Notes: generated from the letters alone by a model not told the origin. DNA of 64,000 nt from Caryophanales bacterium UBA743 (GCA_002297365.1 DBKT01000002.1:1-64000); one strand, 5' to 3'; shown: positions 9,405-18,192, numbered from the stretch's first letter. Numbers and translations: made by a program.

Positions 9405-9608
9405 GAAAACGCCCTCTAAGGGCGCTATTTGCGCGGTACCACCTTAGTTCGGATATACATCCGCTCTCAAGACACTTATAACGCAAGTTTTGCGTCTTCC
9501 TTACATCTCTTCAGGAAGAAGGCTACCATAGTGATGGATACTTGGCTTGCCCCGTTCTCATCCAAGGGGCTCTCTGTCACTTGCCGCGATCGCTCTATGA
9601 TCTTCGCC
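9405..9608 (-). ncRNA. T-box riboswitch (isoleucine) of the ileS operon
   Basis: The T-box core AAGGTGGTACCGCG is read on the minus strand at 9444-9431. It is followed by a terminator, GCGCCC-TTAGA-GGGCGT and a T-run (about 9427-9405). A long Stem I region precedes it. A candidate Ile specifier ATC lies at 9539-9537, in the context AAGT-ATC. Uncharged tRNA-Ile would stabilise the antiterminator and allow ileS transcription. Motifs are seen; the specifier position is inferred. Confidence 0.9.
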
Positions 9609-9614
9609 GAGACA

Positions 9615-9643
9615 AATATAGTTGATTCCCCTTCTCTTTTCAA
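9615..9643 (-). promoter_or_regulatory. Promoter of the ileS T-box operon
   Basis: Minus strand TTGAAA (9643-9638), 17-bp spacer, TATATT (9620-9615). The expected start is near 9608. Confidence 0.75.
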
Positions 9644-9651
9644 CAAAATTG

Positions 9652-9676
9652 AAAAAAGCCTTCTTTGAAGAAGGCC
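9652..9676 (-). terminator. Terminator downstream of ftsZ
   Basis: Minus strand hairpin GCCTTCTT-CAA-AGAAGGC followed by TTTTTT. It ends the ftsA-ftsZ transcript just before the ileS promoter. Confidence 0.85.
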
Positions 9677-9693
9677 TAAAAGGGCTTTTTCCG

Positions 9694-10845
9694 TTATTCG
9701 TGGTCGAAATGAGGGCGCAAGGTGTCGCTTAGATCGATATCGGGGCCGTATTCATTAGAGGAATCGTCTTTCGAGGAATCGGAAGTTACGCCGTCCGTGC
9801 TTGGCAGAGGATTGATAATCGGTCCGTCGTCAGGGGCTGAAATGAAGTCGCGATCCCCATCGAAATCTGAGGCGATGACGCTGACGACAAGAGAATCCTC
9901 GAGATTCGGATTGATGGAAACGCCGAATTTCATGTCGGTGATTCCCCCTGCTTCCTCAACGATCTTCATCGCGCATTTCTGCGCTTCGTACATCGTCACT
10001 TGCGGACCGCATGTAACGGCGCAGATAGCACGTTTGGCGCCTTGGACTTTCGCTTCCAAAAGCGGAGAGTTAATCGCATTCAAGGCAGCTTCTTCCGCTT
10101 TGTTTGGGCCTTTTCCCATGCCAAAGCCAATCAAAGCGACGCCGGAATCCTTCAAAGTGGATTTCACGTCAGCGAAATCAAGGTTCATCATCGCCGGAAC
10201 CAAAATAAGGTCGGCAACCGTTTTCACCGATTGGGCCAAGATATGGTCCGATTCTTGGAAGGCTTGATCGATGGGAGCTCCGCCAGCTGAAGTAAGGAGC
10301 TTGTCATTTGAAACGATAATAATGGAATCGACGACGTTTTTAAGGTTCGTCAAACCTTGAATGGCGTTTTCCGTGCGTCGTTTTCCTTCAAAAGTGAAAG
10401 GCCTCGTGACAATAGCGACGGTCAAAGCACCCGAATCCTTTGCGATTTTGGCGACCACGGGGGCGGCACCGGTCCCCGTTCCCTTCCCCATGCCGGCCGC
10501 AATAAAGACCATATCCGCTCCGGCAACCACTTTTTTAATGGTTTCCGTGGATTGCTCCGCTGCCATTTTCCCCACCGTAGGATCTCCTCCTGCGCCAAGG
10601 CCTTTGGTCGTTTGTTTGCCCAAAATGACGCGATTTGGGGCTTTGGAGGAAGCCAAAGCCTGTCTATCGGTGTTCATGACATAGAAATCAACGTTTTGGA
10701 TGTTGTCGTCAATCATGCGGTTGACGGCATTATTTCCTGCCCCGCCAATGCCAATGACGACAATTTTCGCCACAGGCTCAAAACTGTCTAAATCATCACT
10801 ATTGATATCGCTATCTAAATTATTATCCAACTCTTCATCATTCAT
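9694..10845 (-). CDS. ftsZ: Cell division GTPase FtsZ
   Basis: FtsZ is the tubulin homologue that polymerises into the cytokinetic ring. The 383 residues include GIGGAGNNAVNRM, the nucleotide-binding loop GMGKGTGTGAAPVVA, and the T7-loop region NLDFADVKSTL. The tubulin fold ends near residue 335, followed by an acidic Ser/Asp-rich linker. The C-terminus reads DTLRPHFDHE, which is a poor match to the conserved FtsA/EzrA/SepF-binding peptide (typically DIPxFLR plus a basic tail). The N-terminal extension of about 25 acidic residues is also long. A Shine-Dalgarno GAGGAG precedes the ATG, and ftsA ends 14 bp upstream. Confidence 0.97.
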   Translation of the reverse strand: MNDEELDNNLDSDINSDDLDSFEPVAKIVVIGIGGAGNNAVNRMIDDNIQNVDFYVMNTDRQALASSKAPNRVILGKQTTKGLGAGGDPTVGKMAAEQSTETIKKVVAGADMVFIAAGMGKGTGTGAAPVVAKIAKDSGALTVAIVTRPFTFEGKRRTENAIQGLTNLKNVVDSIIIVSNDKLLTSAGGAPIDQAFQESDHILAQSVKTVADLILVPAMMNLDFADVKSTLKDSGVALIGFGMGKGPNKAEEAALNAINSPLLEAKVQGAKRAICAVTCGPQVTMYEAQKCAMKIVEEAGGITDMKFGVSINPNLEDSLVVSVIASDFDGDRDFISAPDDGPIINPLPSTDGVTSDSSKDDSSNEYGPDIDLSDTLRPHFDHE

Positions 10846-10859
10846 AATGGTCTCCTCTT

Positions 10860-12065
10860 TTATTCCCTACGAAGCGATGAGACACCACGGCAATTCTCAA
10901 TCAAATTCGATTTTCTGTTTTTCCCTTCTGCCACAATCATCCCCAAGACATTCGTCATAGACGCATCCCTTCCTCCGACAACGTTCGGAAGATAAGCGAA
11001 CATCTTGCGATTGCCAAAGCTGGGGGCAAGCAAATTTCCAATTCCTTTTAAACGGCTTCCCCCGCCTGTAAGAAGAATGGGATATGCGCCGTAATCTTGC
11101 CCATTCGAGGCATTTAATTGTTTTAATGCCACGTCCAAATAATTGTGGAATTCATTGAAGTAGCCTTCAATTACGCGATTGACGTCTTTTTGATAAATCT
11201 TGATTTTAATCCCGTTTTCGTTTGTGCCCATATAAAGAGGGGTTTCGAATTGATGGGTAGCAAGATCATAGCCGAATCTTTCTTTGATGGAATTGGCTTC
11301 TTCTAGAGGAATGCCCAATTCTTTCGATATTTTCTCGCTCAAAAAAGCCCCGCCAGTCTTGATGAAACGCGAAGAATAGGGTTCGCCATCGCCAACAAAA
11401 GAGACGGTAGTCAGATCTGATCCCATATCGAAAAGAACATAGGATTCCGGATATCCTGGGGTAAGCTTGATAAGTTGCGAAGCGCAATAAGAAGCAACCC
11501 CGCTTCTTAAAACGCGGAATCCGGCATCTTGCACCACTTGGCTAAAATCGGCAAGCAAATCCTGAGGAAGGGTATAAACCTTCGCTCTGACCGTAAGGGA
11601 TTCCCCCTTCACGCCAAGAGGAGGCTCTTTATACGCCTGGCGATTGGCGACATAATAGTCAGGAACGACATCGACAATCGTATTCCCTTGCTCCACGTTT
11701 TGCTTGTAAATAAGAGCCATCACGTTCTCCACATCAACGGGGGCGATGGTGTCATCCGAAGCGACAACGCTAGAGGCCTTATCGCATTGGAAGACCTTAA
11801 AGCCCAAAGACGGCAAAACCAAAGAAACCGCATTTGGCTCCACTTTAAAATCCAAAGACGCATCGGAAATGTTATGGAATTCGCTTAGCGCTTCCACCAG
11901 TTTCTCGCGTTGAACGATTTTTCCAAAAGAAACGATGCCATGTATCGGTTTCTTCTTGTAAAAAAGCAAATGCGGCACATTGTTAGAAACATAGCCAACC
12001 GCATATTTGATATAGGAGGAAGTTATCTCCAAAGCACGCGAATAACGAACATTTTCCATAAGCAT
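10860..12065 (-). CDS. ftsA: FtsA-like actin-family division protein
   Basis: FtsA tethers FtsZ filaments to the membrane. The 401-residue protein has an actin-type ATPase fold with a 1C/SHS2 insertion (about residues 85-165). Phosphate-binding motifs are recognisable in VLFDMGSDLTTVSFV and LLTGGGSRLKG. It is divergent: the N-terminal phosphate loop (ALEITSSYIKYAVG) is weakly conserved, and the C-terminal amphipathic membrane helix is not obvious (end: GVSSLRRE). Two in-frame ATGs are possible, 12065 and 12059. The -10 box ends 5 nt before the first and 11 nt before the second, without a Shine-Dalgarno. It sits directly upstream of ftsZ. Confidence 0.85.
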   Translation of the reverse strand: MLMENVRYSRALEITSSYIKYAVGYVSNNVPHLLFYKKKPIHGIVSFGKIVQREKLVEALSEFHNISDASLDFKVEPNAVSLVLPSLGFKVFQCDKASSVVASDDTIAPVDVENVMALIYKQNVEQGNTIVDVVPDYYVANRQAYKEPPLGVKGESLTVRAKVYTLPQDLLADFSQVVQDAGFRVLRSGVASYCASQLIKLTPGYPESYVLFDMGSDLTTVSFVGDGEPYSSRFIKTGGAFLSEKISKELGIPLEEANSIKERFGYDLATHQFETPLYMGTNENGIKIKIYQKDVNRVIEGYFNEFHNYLDVALKQLNASNGQDYGAYPILLTGGGSRLKGIGNLLAPSFGNRKMFAYLPNVVGGRDASMTNVLGMIVAEGKNRKSNLIENCRGVSSLRRE

Positions 12066-12070
12066 ATTCT

Positions 12071-12099
12071 ATTCTAGAATAAGAACATTCTTTTGCCAA
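12071..12099 (-). promoter_or_regulatory. Promoter of ftsA-ftsZ
   Basis: Minus strand TTGGCA (12099-12094), 17 bp, TAGAAT (12076-12071). The -10 ends 5 nt before the ATG at 12065, so the mRNA is predicted leaderless or nearly so. The rest of the AT-rich gap up to 12235 shows no gene. Confidence 0.75.
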
Positions 12100-12235
12100 C
12101 AACATTTAGAAGTTACTTGGAATGTATTTAGTACTTTTTTAGTTGTTTTTATATGTTTTATATTGATTCGATTAAAATTAGATAATATCGTTCTATTTCA
12201 ATAAAATGAAAAGAAATAAAATGGTCTATTTAAAG

Positions 12236-12270
12236 AAAGAAAAAGAGAGCCTTAATTTTCTTGGCTCTCT
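12236..12270 (-). terminator. Terminator of the mraZ-rsmH transcript
   Basis: Minus strand AGAGAGCC-AAGAAAATTAA-GGCTCTCT followed by a T-rich tract. The stem includes the stop codon of the small membrane protein gene. It separates mraZ-rsmH from ftsA-ftsZ, which has its own promoter. Confidence 0.8.
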
Positions 12271-12506
12271 TTAGATGTTTCCGTTTCTTCTTCCGAGAAA
12301 GAGTCCGAACTGTCTTCTTGAAGGCTCCTATTTTGGCTCGTGCTTTCGTATTTTTCAGCGTGGGCTACTTCTGCCACACGATAGGATAAGCCGATCGGAA
12401 TGGCGCAAAGCGAGAAGAATCCTAGCGCAATCAAAGACGCTTTCAAAAGCAATTGTTTGCGGTAATATCCACGCTTATGGCCGCTTTTTTCCAATTTATC
12501 TTTCAT
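12252..12506 (-). CDS. Small membrane protein in the FtsL position
   Basis: An 84-residue protein with a basic N-terminus (MKDKLEKSGHKRGYYRK), one transmembrane segment (about residues 20-42), and a short acidic Ser/Glu-rich extracytoplasmic tail. It lies between rsmH and ftsA, where FtsL is found in walled Firmicutes, and has FtsL-like topology. It lacks the periplasmic coiled coil of FtsL, so homology is not shown. I start at 12506, 9 nt after GGAG; an ATG at 12512 (spacing 3) is possible. The start overlaps the rsmH 3' end by 11 bp, implying coupling. Confidence 0.6.
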   Translation of the reverse strand: MKDKLEKSGHKRGYYRKQLLLKASLIALGFFSLCAIPIGLSYRVAEVAHAEKYESTSQNRSLQEDSSDSFSEEETETSKESQEN

Positions 12507-13449
12507 GGTCATCTTCTCCTTTCTTTTCAATGCATCTTAATTTAGCCGATTTGGAACGATGGTTTTCTTCCAATTCTTTTTCCCCTGCCACAATCGGCTT
12601 TTTAGAAATCTGTCGATAAGGGGCTTCCTTTATTTCGTTTGGCCTAACCTCAAGATCATCCCGATTTCCCTCTATTACGGAAAGAGAGCGGAATTTGTCT
12701 TTGACCAGTCTGTCTTCAAGGCTTTGGAAGGTGATAATAGCGATTCTTCCGCCTGGTTTCAGAACTTTGTCGAAAGTATCCAATAATTGGCGAAGGTTTC
12801 CCAATTCATCGTTGGTTTCTATTCTCAGAGCTTGGAAGATCTGTTTGGCTGGATGGCCTTTTTTCGCCAATTCCCTTGCAGGTTTTACCCTTTTGATCAA
12901 TTCCACGAGTTCTCCTGTCGTTTCGATTTCCTTCGTTTCTCTTTCTTTCACGATTTCTTTGGCGATTTGATAGGAAAAAGGGTCTTCGCCGTATTCTTTA
13001 AAGACTTTGAGAAGCTTTTCTAAAGGATAGGTATTGACGATAATTTTGGCGTTGAGTGGGTTTTCTCTATCCATTCTCATATCCAACGGCGCGTCTTCAC
13101 GGTAAGAGAAGCCTCTTTCCGCTTCATCGAATTGTGGGGAGGAAACGCCTAAATCAGCCGTGATTCCATCGACTTCCGTTATCCCTCTTTCTTGAAGCTC
13201 TTTGACGAAAAAGGCGAAATTGGATTTGATGATGGTGAAGTTCTTACCCGCTTTTTCCAGCCTCTTTTCGCTTTCGTCAATGGCTTCTTGATCCATATCG
13301 AAAGAATAAAGATGGCCGTCTGGAATTCTTTCAAGGATGGCTGAGGAGGTGCCCCCTCTTCCTAAGGTAAGATCGACATAAATCCCATCTGGATGAATGT
13401 CCAAAACTTCCATCGTTTCATTAAGAAGAACGCTGTAATGGTATCCCAT
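12496..13449 (-). CDS. rsmH: 16S rRNA m4C1402 methyltransferase RsmH
   Basis: RsmH (MraW) N4-methylates C1402 of 16S rRNA using S-adenosylmethionine. The 317-residue protein has the family start YHYSVLLNETMEVL, the SAM motif DLTLGRGGTSSAIL, ITADLGVSSPQFDEAERGFSY, a helical insertion, and FQSLEDRLVKDKF. It follows mraZ with a 1-bp gap, the conserved order at the head of dcw clusters. Confidence 0.96.
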   Translation of the reverse strand: MGYHYSVLLNETMEVLDIHPDGIYVDLTLGRGGTSSAILERIPDGHLYSFDMDQEAIDESEKRLEKAGKNFTIIKSNFAFFVKELQERGITEVDGITADLGVSSPQFDEAERGFSYREDAPLDMRMDRENPLNAKIIVNTYPLEKLLKVFKEYGEDPFSYQIAKEIVKERETKEIETTGELVELIKRVKPARELAKKGHPAKQIFQALRIETNDELGNLRQLLDTFDKVLKPGGRIAIITFQSLEDRLVKDKFRSLSVIEGNRDDLEVRPNEIKEAPYRQISKKPIVAGEKELEENHRSKSAKLRCIEKKGEDDHER

Positions 13450-13450
13450 A

Positions 13451-13897
13451 TCAGTCTTCCTCCTTTGAGAGTTTGCCTAAATCCTCGGCAATCTTTTCAT
13501 AAGAGGCTTCATTTTTCTTCTGATATTCCTCATAAGCCGCTTTATCCCAGATCTCGAAATGGTCCAAAACGCCGATGATGACAACCTCGGAAGAGAGGCC
13601 ATAACGTTTTGCGATGGCGCTTCCTAAGGAAATCCTTCCATGGGAATCCGTGTCGAGAACTTCTACGCTAGAAAGAGCCAAACGCATATAAGTGCGTTCT
13701 TTTTCTTCAAGGAAAGACATTTTTTCCAAGGAAGAAAGGTATTTTTGGAAATCCTTTTCTTCGTAAATGGAAAGCGCGCCCTCAAAACCGCGGAGTAAGT
13801 AAAAATGCTCCGGCATCTCTTTGACTAATTTATTAGGCAATTGAAGACGGAATTTGTTATCTAGGTTTCTTTCATAGGTTCCGAAAAACATTCCCAC
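13451..13897 (-). CDS. mraZ: Transcriptional regulator MraZ
   Basis: MraZ is an AbrB-like oligomeric DNA-binding protein that controls its own dcw operon. The two MraZ half-repeats are visible, each with the D-x-K/R-G/H-R core (LDNKFRLQLP near the N-terminus; DSHGRISLG about residues 75-83). The start is ambiguous. GTG at 13897 stands 9 nt after AAGGAG, while the family-typical ATG at 13891 (MFFGTYERN) stands 15 nt away. I favour the GTG on spacing. Two MraZ boxes overlap this start region. The C-terminus is rich in Lys and Glu. Confidence 0.93.
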   Translation of the reverse strand: MGMFFGTYERNLDNKFRLQLPNKLVKEMPEHFYLLRGFEGALSIYEEKDFQKYLSSLEKMSFLEEKERTYMRLALSSVEVLDTDSHGRISLGSAIAKRYGLSSEVVIIGVLDHFEIWDKAAYEEYQKKNEASYEKIAEDLGKLSKEED

Positions 13898-13907
13898 TTT
13901 TTCCCAC
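13891..13907 (-). promoter_or_regulatory. Two MraZ boxes overlapping the mraZ start
   Basis: On the minus strand the heptamer GTGGGAA occurs at 13907-13901 and 13897-13891, exactly 10 bp apart and separated by AAA. Known MraZ operators are direct repeats with TGGG cores at about 10-bp period. Here the repeats sit between the Shine-Dalgarno (13912-13907) and the ATG, rather than upstream of the RBS. Confidence 0.65.
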
Positions 13908-13918
13908 TCCTTGCAATA

Positions 13919-13927
13919 AATGTATCA
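13919..13927 (-). promoter_or_regulatory. Possible extended -10 of mraZ
   Basis: Minus strand TGA-TACATT, an extended -10 candidate with no good -35. The distance gives a short leader containing the AAGGAG. Confidence 0.35.
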
Positions 13928-13968
13928 CTGCCTGTCATTTCATGAAAGGAAAAATCATCAAAAATATG

Positions 13969-13993
13969 AAAAAAGTCTCCGAGGCACGGAGAC
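13969..13993 (-). terminator. Terminator of pheS-pheT-yceD
   Basis: Minus strand GTCTCCG-TGCCT-CGGAGAC followed by TTTTTT, 19 bp after the yceD stop codon. Confidence 0.88.
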
Positions 13994-14011
13994 TAGAAAC
14001 GAAACGGAGCT

Positions 14012-14506
14012 TTAATTGTCTTTCTCCGACGGGAAAGAGGGCAAATCATCCAAGGAGAAGTTGCTTCGCTCCTCTTGAAGTTCGTCTTCGCTTACGAAAC
14101 AGACGCCTGATATCCCTTTTGGAAGAGGGGTGTCTTTTTTCCTGACCAAACGCAACGGCAAGGATGATTGAAGAATATCCAAAGCAAGCTCATCCAAATC
14201 AATGCTTGGGCCGGGAAGGTAGATCCCTTCTTCCATTTCCTCTTCTTGATCGGTGACTTCGACTTCCTCTTTCTGTTTCAAAGAATAATCGAATAAGACG
14301 TTGTCTCTTGTATCATGAACACGTAATTTCGCTTGGATTCGATAAAGCAAGAGCAGAAAGCCGTCTTGGCGTGACGCATTCACTTCGTAATGGCAGGATA
14401 GAACCTTCTCTAGGGGATAGCGCTTGGGGTATTCCTCAAAAGTCGTATCGTTAAAAAACGATTGTTCCCTCCCTTTTATGATGGCGCTTTTGTTGATTTT
14501 ATACAT
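14012..14506 (-). CDS. YceD/DUF177 family protein
   Basis: A 164-residue protein with DUF177 features: a basic-hydrophobic N-terminus, a middle beta region (VLSCHYEVNASRQDG...LYRIQAKLRVHDTR), then the acidic segment and DLDELALDILQSSLPLRLVRKK, which is the conserved core of YceD proteins. YceD is implicated in 23S rRNA accumulation and is often co-transcribed with rpmF; here no rpmF follows, and a terminator ends the transcript. The start codon overlaps the pheT stop by one base (TAATG), indicating coupling. Confidence 0.75.
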   Translation of the reverse strand: MYKINKSAIIKGREQSFFNDTTFEEYPKRYPLEKVLSCHYEVNASRQDGFLLLLYRIQAKLRVHDTRDNVLFDYSLKQKEEVEVTDQEEEMEEGIYLPGPSIDLDELALDILQSSLPLRLVRKKDTPLPKGISGVCFVSEDELQEERSNFSLDDLPSFPSEKDN

Positions 14507-16899
14507 TAGGCGCGCACCTCAGCGTTAAAGCGCATCAGAAGCATGTCGGTTATCTTTTTCATGATGAGATTGACTTCTTCGTCTTTCAAAGTTTTATTTT
14601 CGTCTAAGAAAGTAATGCTAATAGCCATGGATTTCTTGCCTTTTTCAATATGATCGCCTTCATAAACATCGAAAACATCGACTTTTTTGATGATTTTATC
14701 AAGACGGGAGATTTCACGTTTGACATCGGAATAAGGGACGTCGTTTTTCAAAACGAAGGCCAAATCGCGGCTGATCGAAGGGAATTTTGGTGGGATGGAA
14801 GCTTTCTCAGCGCTCGTCTTCAAAGCAAGAAGCGCCTCCAAATCCATCTCTAAGACGGCCACCGGATTCTTGCCGAAACCAAGCTGTTTCAAAGCGTTCG
14901 GATGAAGCTCGCCAAAAACGGCGACCTTCTCTTTTCCTAGGAGGATTTCCGCGCTGCGTCCTGGGTGAAGCTCTTCTTTCGCGTCTTTATAGGCTTGGAG
15001 CTTAAAACGGTTTTCGTTGATGCCAAGCAAAGAAATGATTCCTTCAAACAAACCCTTCACGCTATAGAAATCATAAGGCCGGCGAATGAGGAAACCTTGC
15101 AAAGCTTCTTCTCCAGAAAGAACGATAGCAAGATGCTTTCCTTTCCTTTGCGGGGTGTCCACATCCGAGATTTCAAAAAGAGCGAGGTTCTTTTCTTGAT
15201 GCGCGAAATTATAGGAAGCCGCCTCAAGAAGAGAGGGAAGGACGTTCTTTCTAAGATACATCCTGTCTTCTGTGAGAGGATTCAAGAGCTTATAGTTCTC
15301 TCCCGAAAGAAGAAGCTCGAAAGAGTCTTTGTTTTTCTTGCTCACCAAAGAATAGGTAATGCATTCGCTTAATCCATTGTTTCTCAAGAAACGACGAATC
15401 GCATTCTTATTGGCTTGCTTTTGGCTATATCCGCCATGGTTCGTGGAAACATTAGGGAGCTTGGAAACGATGTTCTCATACCCCAGAAGGCGAATGACTT
15501 CCTCGCTTACGTCCGCTTCTCCACTCATGTCGATGCGATAGAAAGGCACCGTCAAGAGGAAATTGTCCCCTTCTTTCCTTTCGATTCCCATATGGTCTCT
15601 TCGAAGGATGGAAATCACGGTTTCCAAATCAAAGGAAGTTCCTAAGCGGGCGTTGATATATCCTAAAGAGGTTTCGATCTTCTTTGGATCGTGCGTTAGA
15701 TGGTCGTAAGTTGGAATGCTAAGAATCTCTTTCGCTTCCGCTAGCTCTTTTAGCAGATAAGAGCAAATTCGGAGAACCCTTTCCGTTTGCTCGTTATTTA
15801 AGCCCTTTACGAAACGCGAAGAGGATTCGCTCGCTAAGCCTAAGCGGTTGGAAGTCCTTCGAATGGAGGCGCCAGCAAAAGATGCGGCTTCGATGATGAC
15901 GTTCTTTGTCTTAGGGGTAACTTCTGCGGCTTCGCTTGTCATAATGCCGGCTAAGCACATCGGCTTCCCTGCGCTAGAAACAACAAGATCCCCTTCTTTT
16001 AAGGCATAGCTTAGAGCATTCATCGCCACGAATTCGCCAACATAGTCATCACGAACCTCCAAAGAAGGAACGGTAAGTTTATCCGCATCATACATATTGA
16101 TGGGTTGCCCTGTTAACAGCATAACGAAATTGCCGATGTCTACGACATTATTGATGCTCCTAATGCCTTCAGAAGAAAGAATTCTTCTCAGCCACTCAGG
16201 CGATTCTTTCGTTACGATAGAACGAACTTCTCTGGCTCCAAAAAGAGGGCATTTATCCGTTAAGGAGGACACTTTAAAAGAAGATTCCCCCGTAATGGTC
16301 TCAGGATATTCTTTAATGTTTTCTTTCTCGTTAAGAAGGCAAGAGACTTCACGAGCCACATTCTCCATCGCATTCATATCCGGGCGATTGGCAAGGAGCT
16401 CGATTTCAATGATGATGTCGTCAAGGCCCAAATAATGAAGAACATCCTCTTCTCCGACGGGAGCGTCCATAGGAAGCTCTTCGATGCCGTTAATTTGCTT
16501 CTCGTTCAAGGATGATTTATCGACGCCTAATTCCCTTAAAGAGCAGCACATTCCGTCGCTTTCCACTCCACGGATGCTCGAAGGGGCAATCGTGACTTCT
16601 GGCAAAACGGCTCCAGAACGGGCAACAATGACTTTCAAGCCTTTTCTGGCATTGGGAGCGCCGCAAACGATTTGGTGAACGCCGAATTTTCCTTCATCCA
16701 CATTCAAAACGTGAAGATGGTCGCTGTCTGGGTGGGGCTCGCAAGTAAGGATTTCTCCGATAACCAGGTTCGTTCCAGAGGCAATCTTTTTGATTTCATC
16801 GACTTCGATGCCGGCAAAAGTAAGCTTTTTCGCAACCTCTTCGGGAGTCGTATTATCTAGATTGACGAATTCTTTCAGCCAATTCCATGAAATTTTCAT
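14506..16899 (-). CDS. pheT: Phenylalanyl-tRNA synthetase beta subunit
   Basis: Forms the alpha2-beta2 enzyme with PheS. At 797 residues it has the full bacterial architecture: an N-terminal EMAP-type tRNA-binding domain (about 40-150, VIGEILTCEPHPDSDHLHV...VCGAPNARKG), the B3/B4 editing domain, the B5 DNA-binding-like domain, the catalytic-like core, and the FDX-ACB anticodon-binding domain at the C-terminus (PSISRDLAFVL...SITFLD). It follows pheS by 11 bp. Confidence 0.97.
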   Translation of the reverse strand: MKISWNWLKEFVNLDNTTPEEVAKKLTFAGIEVDEIKKIASGTNLVIGEILTCEPHPDSDHLHVLNVDEGKFGVHQIVCGAPNARKGLKVIVARSGAVLPEVTIAPSSIRGVESDGMCCSLRELGVDKSSLNEKQINGIEELPMDAPVGEEDVLHYLGLDDIIIEIELLANRPDMNAMENVAREVSCLLNEKENIKEYPETITGESSFKVSSLTDKCPLFGAREVRSIVTKESPEWLRRILSSEGIRSINNVVDIGNFVMLLTGQPINMYDADKLTVPSLEVRDDYVGEFVAMNALSYALKEGDLVVSSAGKPMCLAGIMTSEAAEVTPKTKNVIIEAASFAGASIRRTSNRLGLASESSSRFVKGLNNEQTERVLRICSYLLKELAEAKEILSIPTYDHLTHDPKKIETSLGYINARLGTSFDLETVISILRRDHMGIERKEGDNFLLTVPFYRIDMSGEADVSEEVIRLLGYENIVSKLPNVSTNHGGYSQKQANKNAIRRFLRNNGLSECITYSLVSKKNKDSFELLLSGENYKLLNPLTEDRMYLRKNVLPSLLEAASYNFAHQEKNLALFEISDVDTPQRKGKHLAIVLSGEEALQGFLIRRPYDFYSVKGLFEGIISLLGINENRFKLQAYKDAKEELHPGRSAEILLGKEKVAVFGELHPNALKQLGFGKNPVAVLEMDLEALLALKTSAEKASIPPKFPSISRDLAFVLKNDVPYSDVKREISRLDKIIKKVDVFDVYEGDHIEKGKKSMAISITFLDENKTLKDEEVNLIMKKITDMLLMRFNAEVRA

Positions 16900-16910
16900 A
16901 TCTTATCTCC

Positions 16911-17954
16911 TTATTTCTCTATGAAATCTTTTAAGAAACGAACGTCATTCGCATAGATCCTTCTGATATCATCGATGCCATAGCGGAGCATGGCGATTCT
17001 CTCTATGCCAACCCCAAAAGCGAAGCCGCTATAGATCTTTGGGTCATATCCGCACATCTCAAGCACATGAGGGTGAACCTCGCCAGCCCCCAGAATCTCA
17101 ATCCAGCCGGTATTCTTGCAAAGGGAGCATCCCTTCCCGCCGCATTTGGAGCAAGAAACGTCAACTTCGACGGATGGCTCGGTGAAAGGGAAGAAAGAAG
17201 AGCGGAGACGAATTTCGCGTTTCTCTCCGAACATTTTCTTAACGAAAAGCTCCAACGTTCCTTTTAAATCGGCCATGGAGATGCCCTTATCTACGACAAG
17301 CCCTTCGATTTGGCCGAATTGATGGGAGTGAGTCGCGTCATCGTCATCACGGCGATAGCATTTTCCTGGGCAAATCATCTTGATTGGTTTCTTTTCTTCG
17401 TTTTCAAGCATGGTATGCGCCTGGGCGGCAGAAGTTTGCGTTCGCAGCAAAAGATTTTCGGAAATATAGAAAGTATCTTGCATATCCCTTGCCGGATGAT
17501 CCTTAGGGACGTTCAATAGCTCAAAATTGAAATGATCCGTTTCCACATCCCTCCCTTCGACGATATCGAAACCCATTGAGGCGAATATATCAGACATTTC
17601 ATCGACGATTTGCCAATACGGATTGATAAAACCCTGATGATAATCTCTGCCAGGAAGAGTGAGGTCGATTTTCTCGGATTGAAGCTTTTCTTCAAGCGCT
17701 TTGGCTTGCGCCTTTTGCATTTTTTCTTCAAAAGCGCTCTCCACTTTCTTCCTTGTGTCATTTACAAGTTTCCCAAAAGCGGCTTTTTCTTCGGCTGGAA
17801 GATTTCTCATCAGCCCCATAAGTTGGGCAAGATGGCTCTTTTTTGAAAGATACGTGTTTTTCCAGCTCGTCAGTTCTTCGAAACTGTTGGATTTCTCTAA
17901 AGCGCTTAAGGCTTCCTCTTCCGCTTCTAAAACGGTTTTCTTTTCGTTTTCCAT
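16911..17954 (-). CDS. pheS: Phenylalanyl-tRNA synthetase alpha subunit
   Basis: Catalytic subunit charging tRNA-Phe. The 347-residue protein has an N-terminal coiled-coil tRNA-binding arm and the class II core with motif 2 ([18 protein letters not shown]) and motif 3 ([17 protein letters not shown]). A four-Cys cluster ([12 protein letters not shown]) lies between. I start at 17954 (MENEKK), 8 nt after AAAGGA. An in-frame extension further upstream would run through the T-box terminator and is not credible. Confidence 0.96.
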   Translation of the reverse strand: MENEKKTVLEAEEEALSALEKSNSFEELTSWKNTYLSKKSHLAQLMGLMRNLPAEEKAAFGKLVNDTRKKVESAFEEKMQKAQAKALEEKLQSEKIDLTLPGRDYHQGFINPYWQIVDEMSDIFASMGFDIVEGRDVETDHFNFELLNVPKDHPARDMQDTFYISENLLLRTQTSAAQAHTMLENEEKKPIKMICPGKCYRRDDDDATHSHQFGQIEGLVVDKGISMADLKGTLELFVKKMFGEKREIRLRSSFFPFTEPSVEVDVSCSKCGGKGCSLCKNTGWIEILGAGEVHPHVLEMCGYDPKIYSGFAFGVGIERIAMLRYGIDDIRRIYANDVRFLKDFIEK

Positions 17955-17976
17955 GGATTTTCCTTTCTGAATATAG

Positions 17977-18186
17977 AAAAAGGGATGCAGGGAGTGAATG
18001 AACCACGGTGCCATCCCAATTCGTTTTTCCTTTGATAAAACGCGACTTTTCGGCTATAACCCACGACGGGGGGAATCTCTTCCCCATTCTCCAAGGCGAA
18101 CTTCGGCGAGTTTCTTAGAAGACAGTCTCTCTTTTTGTCTCTCCCAGAACTAAGAAGATCTTGCTTACTCTTCCTTTTCTTCGAAC
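17977..18186 (-). ncRNA. T-box riboswitch (phenylalanine) of pheST
   Basis: Minus strand GGGATGGCACCGTGG (18017-18003) is a T-box core variant (GGTGGCACCGCG class). Its 5' GGGATG can pair with CATCCC (about 17988-17983), which is followed by TTTTTC and forms the terminator. A candidate Phe specifier TTC lies at 18100-18098 in the context GAAG-TTC. The position before pheST supports the amino acid. Confidence 0.8.
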
Positions 18187-18192
18187 GTAGAT

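Noticed and set aside
9722..10267. Open frame (181 codons) antisense to ftsZ
   Set aside because: Fully covered by ftsZ, with a composition that reads as a reverse shadow of the FtsZ codons.
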